Assembly (NCBI GenBank): GCA_944472135.2
Contig: OX235264.1
Location: 92,390,319 to 92,454,318, forward strand
Direction: 5' to 3'
DNA length: 64,000 nucleotides
Origin: Trichobilharzia regenti
Taxonomy: Eukaryota > Platyhelminthes > Trematoda > Strigeidida > Schistosomatidae
This document shows positions 1-11,500 of the stretch, piece after piece. Position 1 is the first letter of the stretch. The number at the start of each line of letters is the position of its first letter. A program made the translations under genes and the position numbers. The notes under the pieces were generated by a model. The model saw nothing but the letters and a program-made list of their open reading frames with translations, had not been told where the DNA came from and did not search any database.

Positions 1-799
1 AATGTTAAGTTTTCGTCATTCACCACATTTTTTTCTCTCCAGATTTATGTTTGAAAACAACGGAACAACAAACCTATTGAACTGTGCCCATTTTCCTGCA
101 CTCATCAGTATCTAAAAATTTATCAAATGAAATCTGTTCCCCATCATTACATCGAAAGGAAATGCTTAATCTGAAAATTTCCCACATTTCTTCTAGTCTG
201 TATAGGTGTCTCTAGTCGTGGTCAAGTGGAATGAATAAGCAATCTCAAGTAGTTCAAAAAAAACTAATCAGACTACTGAGATTTAAGCAACCAGTCATAT
301 TGTTCTCCTCCGGAACAAAACTTTCAGACATTGTTTCTCCCCTTGGTCATCACTAAAAAAAAAATTAAAAATTAAACCCAATAGTATTCTCCCAGCTAGA
401 CAAACCGATCTTCCTTCCCTCTCCTCTCGTGTTCTGTGTTTTTCTTCCTTGCCCATCTTTTCAGGACATTTCTGTCACAAAAAAAAACTTTTTTTCTTGT
501 CACATGCATTTATAATTCATCATATACTTTATTTCACCAAAATATCTGAGAAGTAAGAAAAACATTTTGTCAAATTTGCCATGCATTTTTCTTCCTTTTT
601 GCTATTCTTCATGATAACTGATGTGCTGAGATGTTTTAGAATATGCATTATTATTATTTTTGTCAAATGTGACTACTAATTTTCTTAATAAGTAACAAAA
701 ACTTCTTTTTAAAAATTTCATACATTTCACCCCATGGATAACATTTCGATTAGGAAAGGAAGACCAGAATTTCAGGATAATATCATCCCATTATCATTC
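1..799. other. AT-rich intergenic DNA, no gene seen
   Basis: There is no ORF of note and no repeat that I recognise. Homopolymer A and T runs are frequent. Confidence 0.5.
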
Positions 800-1540
800 T
801 GTTACACAAGTTCTCATTAACTGACATAGTTTGTCTGTCTGTGTGTTTTCGACATAGAACTTTGCACATTTGTCCGGCAGTTCAATTCGCCACACTCCTT
901 GTAGCACACAAAGGAACACAAGAAAGTAGAAGAAATGCATAATAGAGACAGTAAACAGAGGTGTGAGACAAAGAAATAGTAATAACGGAGAACAATATAG
1001 TTTAATTGGGAATCATAAGTCACAAGGAGTGGGTGCATCTGCACCAGCCATTGAGAACGATTTTCAGCTATACCACCAACTGTTTCCAACCATTGGTTTT
1101 TACCGTCTCGAGGACCCTAACCAGACGGGAAGTCTACACCTTCCTACGCGACTGACTTAAACTAACTGTTGTGGATTTCATAGACTGATGGAGTCATGTT
1201 TTGGTTTGACCGCCGCTAGCTCTTCTCCAGCCTGACCCTATATCAGCTAACATTGCCCGTTGTCGAGGAAGGCGATGACTAGGCATACGTAAAACATGTC
1301 CTAACCATCTCTCTCAGTCGACGTAATTTCACAACCTCATCGATGGATTCCCCCTCCTTACCTAGCATTCGACCAATGCCTAACCTCAGTATTGCTCACC
1401 TTATTATACCACCTCACACGGGAGACAGAACGCAGGAACCTATAATCACAGACAGCTAACCAGGTTTTTCATGGCTTTCACTCTCAATGGCCATCTCTCA
1501 CTCACAGCCATAAAGGAGGATGGAGAGGACTTCTGAGCAT
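800..1540 (-). mobile_element. RTE-type LINE, 3'-terminal fragment
   Basis: Read on the minus strand, this is the C-terminal end of an RTE-clade reverse transcriptase (SR3/Perere-3-like by recollection of the family). The end of the protein and the 3' tail recur in this window near 18.6-19.3, 20.7-21.4, 51.7, 54.1-55.1, 59.6-60.2 and 61.1-61.9 kb, so it is a 5'-truncated repeat family and not a gene. The 90-codon ORF at 817-1089 (minus) is the tail of this reading frame. Upstream codons are broken by frameshifts. Confidence 0.75.
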
Positions 1541-2526
1541 TGGTGACTAAGGATGACAAGTAAAAGTGGACATAAATTTATAAACACAAAGTGGAATTCT
1601 GAGATATCTTGTGGAAGAAGAATTAGACTTCATTGAGAAATGTTGAGAAATTCCTAACATCTACGGTGTGGATACTTATGAAACACCTAATTGTTGAAAC
1701 GTAGAAAGTGTTCATTTGCCTTCCTTTCGAAGGAAAGTCAAATATCACAAAATATTGACAAAAGAATGAAAGCAGAAGCAAAAAGATGTTTGTCTTCAGC
1801 TCAACTCATAACTCCACACACCAGCATATACTCTTTAAGCCACTCCAAATTGGATAAGTACCCGGATAACATCACCCCCAACTGCATTTATAAATTCGTA
1901 TTCACTTGTGAAAGCAGGTAGATTAGACGGAGAGAGAGAGAGGGCATGGCTTTTATACGGTTTACAGAGTATATCCCAAGAAACGTAAACCTTAAAGGAA
2001 GTAGATATTCACAAATGTGATTGCCGGAAGCACCTTGTGGCTACCGGATCATTTCGTCAAGATTTCTAAATCCTTCAAAATAATAAACACTTAGAAGACA
2101 GTGAATTTACTAATATTTACTGAAGCGGCTGAAATCAAATGTTTCAAAGCAAACTTATGCATGTATAGAGAAATAGAATGTAGTCAATCTCTCACTCCCT
2201 TGGAAGCTGCATTGTGCTTACATTGATTAGTCATCTGTATGAGTAATCTCAGTCAGATTACTGCGCAAGTTCCTAATTTTATGAACTATAACCTCCGTAA
2301 ATTGCTATATGAACCTACAATCCAACACAGAACAAAGAAAAAAACATTGGCGCAGAATAATCTCGATTCATTTTACTTCGTCGGTTATCATCAGCTGCGT
2401 ACAACCAGAATTCTTTAATAAAATAAAAGTGTACAATTTTAAAAAACTTTTCTCCATTAGCAAGCATATTTTCAGAGCGTCATGGTGAAATAAAGCTTTG
2501 CGGTTTACAAGGTGTCTAAAGTGTTA

Positions 2527-2566
<40 letters not shown>

Positions 2567-2639
2567 AGAGAGAGGTTTCTTGAAAAAAAAATCAATTAAC
2601 AGTTGTAGTGTTGGGGTGGTAACAAAAGAAAATTAATAA
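1541..2639. other. Non-coding DNA with a (TA)n tract
   Basis: No gene is recognised. A (TA)n microsatellite lies at about 2528-2563. The stretch around 2370-2410 resembles sequence near 4670 and 61330-61380 and may be flanking DNA of Penelope-like elements; this is inference. Confidence 0.4.
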
Positions 2640-3575
2640 TATTTACGTAATTAGATAAGATAAAATGGACTCAAACAAAGAACTTGGAGGATCTGGACTT
2701 CGCCGATGATGATGGTGATGATGATATATGTCTGATTTCCCACAAACTGAAAGATATGCAAGTGAAAAGCAACAAGCTGGCAGAAGAAGCATCCGGAGAA
2801 GATAGGACTCCAAGTAAACATAGATAAAACAGAGGTGATGAAGATTCCTGGCCAACACCAACTTCAACAACAACAACAGACAACAATCAGCCGGCATAAA
2901 TGGGAGGAACCTAAAAGAAACAACCTCCTTTATCTGCCTACCTGGAAAGCATCGTTTCAACTACAGGGGGATGGAACTGACGAGGATATCAAAGCCAGAA
3001 TGGGAAAAGCAAGACAAGCCTTCATTACTCTCAAATCTGTGTGGAGGTCAACAGCACTCATAATCAAAAATAAGATCCGGATTTTCAACTCCAATATGAA
3101 GTCAGTCAGTGCTAATTACTATACGGATCAGAGACTTGCACTGCGCGTCATGAAGAGCACTGTAAACAAACTACAGACCTTCATCAACACCTTTCTTCAC
3201 TCAATACTCGAGATCAGATGGCCAGCCAGAAAATATCAGCAACACGGATCTCTGGCAATCAGCGAACCAACACAGCAGGGACCGATTGTGCAACAAATCT
3301 ACCGGAAGAAATGGAGATGGATTGGCCATACCCTGAGGAAACCATCAAGTGACATCACTAGACAAGCGGTCTGTCGAGTGGAACCCTGCCGAAAGGGAAG
3401 TGGTGAGTTGGTGGTCAGTTCGAGGGTGACTTGGAGGAGGTCATGCGAGGAGGAGATGAAAGCATGTGGGCAGACTTGGAGCGGGGTGAAAAAGTTGGAA
3501 GAAAACCGAAGGTAATACAGAAGCGCAGCTGAAGCCTTATGTTCCTGTAGGAATTAAAGGATATAATAATAATAA
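2640..3575 (+). mobile_element. RTE-type LINE (SR2-like), 3' half, decayed
   Basis: In frame pieces the plus strand gives an RT active-site FADD motif (about 2695-2706) followed by a leucine/serine/histidine stretch, then the RTE thumb and C-terminal region. The conserved RWPARK- and WRWIGHTLRK-like segments lie in the 226-codon ORF at 2835-3515. The copy ends with a short TAA-rich tail (about 3563-3576), which is typical of RTE elements. Frameshifts and stops show that it is dead. SR2 is the Schistosoma family I find closest, judged from memory of its C-terminal motifs. Confidence 0.75.
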
Positions 3576-3769
3576 CTAGATAAGAGAAGATCAAAATTTC
3601 GGGGCACTTGAGGTTAGATGAAAGGCTGATAATGTAATACAGTCAGCAGAACTCAGAAGATCAAGAAAAATTATCTCTTAAGAGAGTCAAGCGAAAAATA
3701 AAGGGAGCGGGTGGAGTGAAAAGACAAGCTAACAAAATTGGAAAACAAAGATTTACTAAGAAGTGAGTT

Positions 3770-4420
3770 ACCAGGGTAACTGGAGTCCAACAACGGATTC
3801 TTTTTGGACACATAAGTTAGGCTTCAATCGTTTTATTACCTTAGCTTCAGCAAACCTGAGAAGACTTTTTCTGTTAATTATTTCGAATGATTCCAGCAAT
3901 TCTACTCGGTATCGTGTGTTAATCAGGTGTTTAACGATTGGAGAGCTTAGACAATTCGGTCTCTTTAACCGTAGGCTCCTTGGTACATGTTCTCAGAATC
4001 TGACCTAGGCCTTCCTTTTTGTTCTTCCAATGTAACTGCTCCCGCAGATACATGTGGATTGGTATACACAGTTGGAGGTAACATGTGAGAGACACTTGTC
4101 AATCTTTGACTGCACTAGTGAGGAGGTTGTTCGGCATAGAGAGACTAATAACGCTGCAGGATACGTCCTAGACAGGGTGCGCTTTATCTTTTATTTACCA
4201 TTCTCATAATGTCGTCACCCTTGTAGTCGAGTTTGATGAAAATAGGTTTCTTATTGACTGTAGCTGTATCAAGCTTCTTGAATTCATTCTTGCCACATTT
4301 GTTAATGAAACTTTGTGCACAACTATTTTCTCTCAAGCATTTTTCAAGAAGTATTAGTTCACTGATTTCAGCTCATAGAACAAGTTTTTAATCTTATGAA
4401 TTATAACCTTCTTGAATCAC
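3770..4420 (-). mobile_element. Penelope-like element fragment
   Basis: The minus strand encodes pieces of the RT C-terminal linker (an FINKCGKNEF-like and IFIKLDYKGDD-like stretch) and, beyond frameshifts, the start of the GIY-YIG endonuclease region. The same arrangement is found in clearer copies at 10.8-11.6, 15.6-16.2 and 16.7-17.3 kb. It is degenerate and non-functional. Confidence 0.6.
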
Positions 4421-6071
4421 TATGTAAACGTACAAGCTAACATTGTCTGTTCATAGGATTTTTCTGCTTCCTGTCGTCTCCTCTTCACCTCTTCTCTCTC
4501 TATTCTGATAGCACATAAATTGGTGATAACTTTAACTAAGACCAACTGTAACGCTTATATAATGGATGCGTTGATCTCAAAATGTTTTTTCCACTACGAA
4601 TCTTTAAAACATTGAGATGTGTTATTTTAACTCCTTCTATTATTACAATTGTGGTTTCAGTTATTTTTCAGCAGCTGATGAGAACCTGTGAAATGGAATG
4701 ATGAGATCGATCACATTTTCTACTGCCAATCTGATCATCATTTCTCTACAGAAAAATATCCTTCTCATGTAAATGAAAACAAACTCTGAAACCTGTCAAA
4801 TTCCTCATTTCTATGTGCTATAATGATGATACCTGGCAGTGACTGAGTGGTTTAGCCCTTTTCAAAAGTGTTTATCTGACTGAGTGTCACTCATTATTAC
4901 CTCTTTAAAACATACATTAATCACTGCGATTTGGTTTTACTTAGAAAAATAATACTGCAAAATGGGAAAACTCATGAGGAGAAATAAGTGTAATAAAATA
5001 ATAATTGTTCGGAACATCCTTCGTGAACGATTTACTCAAAATATGATGTGCACTTATTTCAGTGTTTCAACTGACATTGCAATGATTGTCCCTTTTACGC
5101 CTAGAAGGTATATCATTGTCTTAACATTTGCATATCACATGTTCACTTGGTCCTTATTAGTGTTTGTCTTTGTTCCTCCCTGTTAAATCTCTCATTCTAA
5201 TACTTCTCTTTTTGTGTTGTTTAACTAGGTGGTTTTGTTTGACTTAGTCAATACCACATTCTGACCCTGGACTGTATTCGGTCAATCTTGGTGTGTGTGA
5301 TTCATTCATTCAGAGATTTTGATCCGATCTTGTTGGGAAAATTCTGCCTAAAGGAGCCGTTGTATAGAACCACATAGATCTTACACAGAATAACAGCCTT
5401 TTCCTATCTTTTAACGTCTTGAGGTCAAACGGCCACCAAGAACTCCCTCGCATTCAATGATTCTCTATCTTATGTCGATCCATGATCAAACTTCGGATAA
5501 ATCAATTCTCAAAAACCACTGAATACAAAACTATTCACCACAGAAAAGTGAACAGCATCACATGACATTTTCGAAAAATAGCAAAATGTCTTTGTCATTA
5601 CTATTGCCTGAAGACTTACAATGATTAAACATAAAGAGACACTGAAATTTCCCAACAGTAGTTTCACTATAGCAAACAGAGTAATTTTTCGCGCTGACCA
5701 CGGAGAAAAAATCACAGTAATATTTTAACTACTGACCATTTGATAAATAGTATGTTTTGTCTTGTGTAAATTTATTTCGCCTGAACTATTATACGAAGCA
5801 TTTGACAGTTAGGCAAAACCCTTAACTGCTTAAAAGTCTTCATTAGGTCACACAGAAGAGGAAGCATTCACAGTAGAGTGACTGTTTTCAACCATATCAT
5901 ACCTGAGCTATACAGATGCACACAGTGTGCTTTAGTACATTTTTATAGCGACAGAATTCAATGTCTCCTTACATTCATCATTCAAATTGTAAGATTCCGA
6001 TGAAAATTGTTCAGTAAAGAATCGAATAACTGGACAGAAACTAAAACGAATAAATGAGCCAATAAGTTAGT
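4421..6071. other. No gene recognised
   Basis: The sequence is AT-rich and unassigned. The ORFs at 4962-5186 (plus) and 5509-5715 (minus) are short, hydrophobic in composition, and lack any motif I know. Confidence 0.35.
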
Positions 6072-6960
6072 CTAAAAAAGTTTACTGGAAGAGATGCGGG
6101 GTAGAAACTGTGCGTAAAGCTGATACTCACAGTCTGACAAAATTCCTTTAGAATATTTACTGCATGCGTGCCTATCAATGACGATGTCAACTATATGGCC
6201 CAGTGAGACACCACTCTTTCTAATGACAGTCGTCGGAGTTCCGCAAAGTATGACATAGTCTTTTTTAAGTAATCCACGAGAGAATAAGGGTGAAGAATAG
6301 ATAAGATGCACCAGTTGACAAACTGCAAAAGGAGTGGTTGAGTTGTGGCCAAGTGCATTAACTTCTTAGTGAAAAAGTCAGACGAAATATTCTTTTATAA
6401 ATCGCTAAAACATGGGAAGACCAGAATAGCTTAGAAAAAAAAATTGGCTCAAGATACGTAATGTCAGACTTGATTTCTATATCACTATCATCAATTTTGC
6501 AACAGTAATAGGAACTAACAGCTTCATTTAATTTTATTTCATATCGGAAACTGGAATTAACAGTCTGACATTTAGAAGGATTTAGTTTAAAATCATTAGA
6601 CAAAGGCCATTTGCTGACTCCTGATAGAAAGCCGTTCGCCTTCATACAATCTAGCTGAGAATTAATAGGCGCTGAAACAGTTAGATCGTCGGCATACTTA
6701 ACAAAGTTCATTTCATCTGAGTGAGGCAAGTCATTCAAGAAGAAAGAAAACAGAAAAGGAAAAAGGACAGCGCCTCGAGGGACACCAGCCTCAGTAAGCA
6801 ATTAAGTGGACGTCTTCCCCTGACATACCGTGTACTGCTTTCTTCCTGAGAAATAAGAATGCAGATATTTGACAACCCACCGCCTCTGTGTTACTAACGT
6901 TCAACTCATGGTTTCTTATTTGGGTTCTGCTCAAACACTGACCTGGCGCGTGATGTCATT
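6072..6960 (-). mobile_element. CR1/jockey-group LINE fragment with RT active site
   Basis: The minus-strand ORF at 6358-6801 contains a GVPRGAVLFPFLF segment (RT motif with P-x-G) and KYADDLTVS (the catalytic [F/Y]xDD box). The next ORF at 6072-6311 continues with the C-terminal region. Sequence upstream to about 6960 encodes a region preceding the GVP motif in another frame. The copy is truncated at both ends and frameshifted. Confidence 0.7.
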
Positions 6961-7485
6961 CAATGGTCTCCTAAACGTGTATACGGCCTGTCTCCATTGG
7001 CATCGGAATATTTGTTGAGTAATAGCTCCCTGGTTAGTTCGTTCACGGAGTTTCTTGTCCCTTGTCATTTCTGGTCACCATCAAGTCGGTGATGGCAGCT
7101 GTTAATGAAAATCTTGGTCTTCATTTTCTAATCCATGTTGGCTTTGATATTCTCATGCATACTTGCAAATGTGTTATTTTGCAGGGATTTCACTGGCTAC
7201 TGGAAGATATAGACAATTGGGAATTCTAAACAAGTATGATAATTTGGGGATCCACTTTGTATTTATTAATCAGGATTCGCCAAGAATCAGCTAACACCAC
7301 ACCTTAACGTCCGTTCAAAGTGTGTCAGTATCTAGAATTTTATGACTGCATGTATTTTCCAAAAATAGTAAATAACAATTTTTTTGTTAGTTCCTTAGCT
7401 ATGTTTCTCGTTATTTTTCCTTTGTGTATAATTTATACTACTTATCACTAGTTAGTAGTAAGAGTAAGAGTATGAGATATAATTG

Positions 7486-7752
7486 TTACTTCATAACCAT
7501 CATTTTGTTAACCACATTGAAGTTTAACTTACTATTTGATTTAATGTAATTCATTGCTATAGATGAATACTTAATATCTGCTGTATGTGCCCTATTTATT
7601 TGCTCTTCACTGCTGAACATTGTTGATTCGTACACGTTTATTCTGTTCAAATCTATGCGCGTGGATCGCCTTTGATGCAGCTTTGCTGTTTTTCTTATCA
7701 ATGTACACACACTGAACATGTTTTTGACTGCATTCAGGCACACCTCAGACAC
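7486..7752 (-). CDS. Unassigned 88-codon ORF
   Basis: This minus-strand ORF is rich in Ser, Asn, Lys and Ile and has no motif, signal peptide or membrane segment that I recognise. It lies between a CR1 fragment and the last exon of the STYXL1-like gene. It could be a chance ORF, a decayed element or a 3' UTR segment. Low confidence as a gene. Confidence 0.15.
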   Translation of the reverse strand: MSEVCLNAVKNMFSVCTLIRKTAKLHQRRSTRIDLNRINVYESTMFSSEEQINRAHTADIKYSSIAMNYIKSNSKLNFNVVNKMMVMK

Positions 7753-8392
7753 CTCACAATTTGAGGTTTCGATATTAAATTTTTTAAATTTTATCTGAAC
7801 TATAGTACCGCATTCTAGACAAATCCTGCGTAGTTTTGGATATTACGTGTCACTCTACGTAAGATTTAATTAATCGTCTGACTTATCTCTCCATGCAATT
7901 CTAAGAAAAGAATTCACATGCATGATAGTGACTAACAGTGGAATTCAGGTGGCATACTTTGTACCAATGTGGACTCGTCTAGTGTATGCCTAAATCATTT
8001 AGATAGTATGAGGTGTACTGAGTTGAAGCTAAAGTGATGACATAAGGCATATAAGTTAGAATTATACCCAATCCAACCCTAGGATAACGACAAAACAATC
8101 TGTGATTTCGAAATTATGTATATATAAATAAATATATTATCGAAATCATTTCTCGTCTGTGCTCTCTGCACAGCTTTAAAGCACGACTATGCAGAACAAA
8201 AAATTGACTTCGAAATAAAGAAGGGAAATGAAATTATTCAGTAATTGGAAATTAAAACTACTATAGGCACAATTCGGCATAGTTCTGCTTTAGGTATATG
8301 CAACAGGCTTTCATTCACACATCGCTATTCTCTTTTCTGATACACGTAATGAATTCACAAGAAATCCTCTGACACAGCTTGCTTGTCTCACA

Positions 8393-8536
8393 CTACCTAC
8401 GATAGTATTCATCTTCTGTCAAGGGGATCGCCTTCTCTATTCCGCGTAGTTTACACTCGAATTCAGCTAACTGTTCCATTAAACACCAGCTAGGTTGCAT
8501 AGTAACACAAATTTTTCGGATATGCATCCAAGCATC
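8393..8536 (-). CDS. STYXL1: STYXL1-like terminal exon 9
   Basis: This 144-nt exon follows acceptor TTCTTTCCCAACCAG, in phase 0. It encodes DAWMHIRKICVTMQPSW and a charged tail ending in EDEYYRR and TAG (8395-8393). It is equivalent to the final SWAYVKKCKNNMCPNRG helices of human MK-STYX. I see no clear AATAAA just downstream. Confidence 0.88.
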   Translation of the reverse strand, partial: DAWMHIRKICVTMQPSWCLMEQLAEFECKLRGIEKAIPLTEDEYYRR

Positions 8537-11500
8537 CTGGTTGGGAAAGAAATAGATAAGAAGTATAGTTTGGTTTTTTGAAAACAAACTCTCACTTAGT
8601 TTATTTGAACGAATAATAAGTCAATATGCAAAACAAGAAAGTATATTTCACTCACTTTGGACCTTTGCGTTGATTGATTGGACTGAAGTGTTCGACTTCA
8701 GGTTGACATGTCAGCTCTTTGTGCGAATACTTTGACGTTGAATAACTAGCAGTGGAATCCAGGATGTACCATATCTTCCCCCCTCGCCACCGCCTCCTTT
8801 GAGATTCGTCATCTGGATGGGCACTGGGTCCTAGCGTCAGTGGGAGAACACCACTATCCACTCACTGTAGAATGCAGGTACACCCATCTAGTTGATAAGT
8901 TCCAAAGAGGACGAAACGCGCGCATCCTGGGTTCCACTGTGAATCACCATTTACCATTCAAAGGCGTGAAATATGAACATTAGCGATTATCGTGTTGTAC
9001 ATAAATTTGCGTATTGAAAAGTTGAAGGTAGTCGTTCGAAAATCATGCGACGAGTAAAATTCACAAATTTCAATCCACCATAAAATTTTGTTTGACCGCT
9101 TACTCGTAAACACATATCTACACAACAAACACTTCTCTTAAAAAGATCTACAAGTGGACTGATCATGAATACAGTAATCCATTGTGTAGGAGTGAGTGTT
9201 CACTAACACTACACAATGAGTAGATTTCAATGATGTAATAGAAACGTCACACGAAGAAATGAAAAATGACTATCTTCTGATTTATGGCTGTTAGATGTAG
9301 CTGTAGAAGACAGAAGATTAGAGCTTTCCAACTTAGTGAGGTCTATCATTCTTGGTGTGTCATTGTGATACTAATTACATAGATCAAACCAATAAGTAGA
9401 TTGGTTTTAGTTAGATTTAATGATATTAGATGGTTGGAGGCAATCGGCCACAGGAAGCCTTGCTTGACCTAGGCTTCGGGGTAGTTGGCACTCATTAACA
9501 AGGCGGATCTGCAACCTTGAAGCAACTTATGTCCCTCCTGAGGTTCGAACCCGCGTTGCCCAGTAAGTTCTACAGTCAGAGGCGTTACCACTGCTCCAGG
9601 TATTCGAACTTGTGGTTGACCTCTTGTAGGACAGTAGTGGAAACTTTGATTGCACACTAGTAACTAATTAGTGTGATGTGTCTAGTCCTTTCTTCTGTGC
9701 AGACTGAATTCTATCAGTCAGTCCAAGGCTTCCTGCCAATTGCCTTCAACCATCTAATATCATTAAATCAATGTGAACTGTGACGGTGAGCTACCCAGAA
9801 TGGTGGCCACATTACAAACATGACTGATAGAATTCAATCTGCACCAAAGAAAGGACTAAACACATCACACTAGTTACTAGTGTGCAATCAAAGTCCATTA
9901 GATTTTTGGAACACAGGAATTCAGTTAGAATGATTACTGAATTCTCAATATTTTGGAACGACTGGCATCAGCCACTGTCATCCTTCGGCAAGTATTTGTC
10001 TTCACTCCTTACCGGGTGGAGCCCACTGGTCACAACTTCTCACTAGAAATCCAGTTCGCTTCGTCTTGCATCCAGTCACTAGTGAGAATCGAATTAATCT
10101 TCATGAGTTTCTTTAAAGGGGTTTGATTTTTATGAGTTCTCGAGTCATGTGCCAGTGGCTGAATGGTTTACAAGGTAGCTTGACTTGCAACCGGAAGGTG
10201 TCTTTGATTCGAACCACTCTAGTGGGTGCCCGATTTCGATGGGTTTGAAACTAGGACAAACAGTTGTCCAATACTCCCGGTAGGTTTCAGGTTGTTCTCC
10301 AGCTGAAAGCATTCCGTGATCAATCCTGAAACAAAATATGTAATTCCTGCAAATAAACTTATGAAAATTTAATATTAGAATAAAGAGCTGCATAGAGTCC
10401 ATACAACACAGGAGAGATGAACTGTAAGTAAATGTAATTTGATACTTACTTTCAGAGACATCGATTCATACTTGATTAGATAGGCGATACAAAACACTAC
10501 AGGACGACTAATCATACGTCTAGAATAAATTAAAACCCGTTGGCCTTTCAATCGTTTCTCTTCTGAAATAATAGAAGCAAATAAATAGACAGATGCTTCT
10601 TTTATTGTGTATTGAAGGGAACAATTTAAATTAAATTAATTTAATTAATGTCTAATTTATCTGTCTACAATCGTGTAGAGTTGGGAATCTCTTATTTGTA
10701 GTAGCAGCGAATTTAACCGATTTCTAACCCAATCTACTGCTAAAGAAATTTAACTGTTGCTATCCAGCAATAAAATTCATTCTTCAAATGGAAAACGAGT
10801 CGAAAATTCCGTTTCTTGATTTGGAACTAACAAGAATAACTGATGGGAACCTAAGAAGATGAATCCATAGAAAACCCACGTGTAATGGTCAACTAACAAG
10901 CTTCTATAGCTGGGTACCCATTCAACAAAAGAGGAATTTAATTAAATCACTTGCCATCCGCATCCGACGCATCTGTAGTCCCGACGTTCTGGAAACAGAA
11001 TTAGACACTCTAAGAGAAACCTTCATCCGAAATGGATACCCAATAAGATTCATCGACAAAAATATAAAACCGATAATTCGGAGAAACGAAACTTTAATTG
11101 CACCTAAAAAGAAAATCTACATGAACTTGGATTTCAAGGGAGATTTAGCAAGCGATATTCTCAAGAGAAGGATCATATCATCTCTGAGAAGAACATTCCT
11201 TGCAGCAACGCTAAGAATAGTGTTCTCCAGTCGCCCACTGCTCTGCAGAAGCCTCAAGGACAAGATCCCGCATCTGACCACTTCTATGTGCATATATCAA
11301 GTTACCTGCTGCTGTAGAGCCAGGTACATCGGTCGTTCGACGCGCACCCTGGCCAAGCGGATTCAAGAACACTACCTAGCATGGTTGCGAAAAGGCAATA
11401 GTGGTGCAATGGGGAGTGCGATAATTGAACACCTGGTTAACACTGATCATTCCATTCCGACAAATGCCCCCCTTCAAAGTAATCTCTAGAGTCAAGAATA

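Noticed and set aside
817..1089. Hydrophobic 90-aa ORF as a small membrane protein
   Set aside because: The same ORF recurs wherever the RTE 3' end occurs (for example 54281 and 61087), so it is element tail.
2643..2960. ORF with six consecutive His
   Set aside because: It comes from an ATG/ATC-rich tract antisense to the RTE active-site region; no gene.
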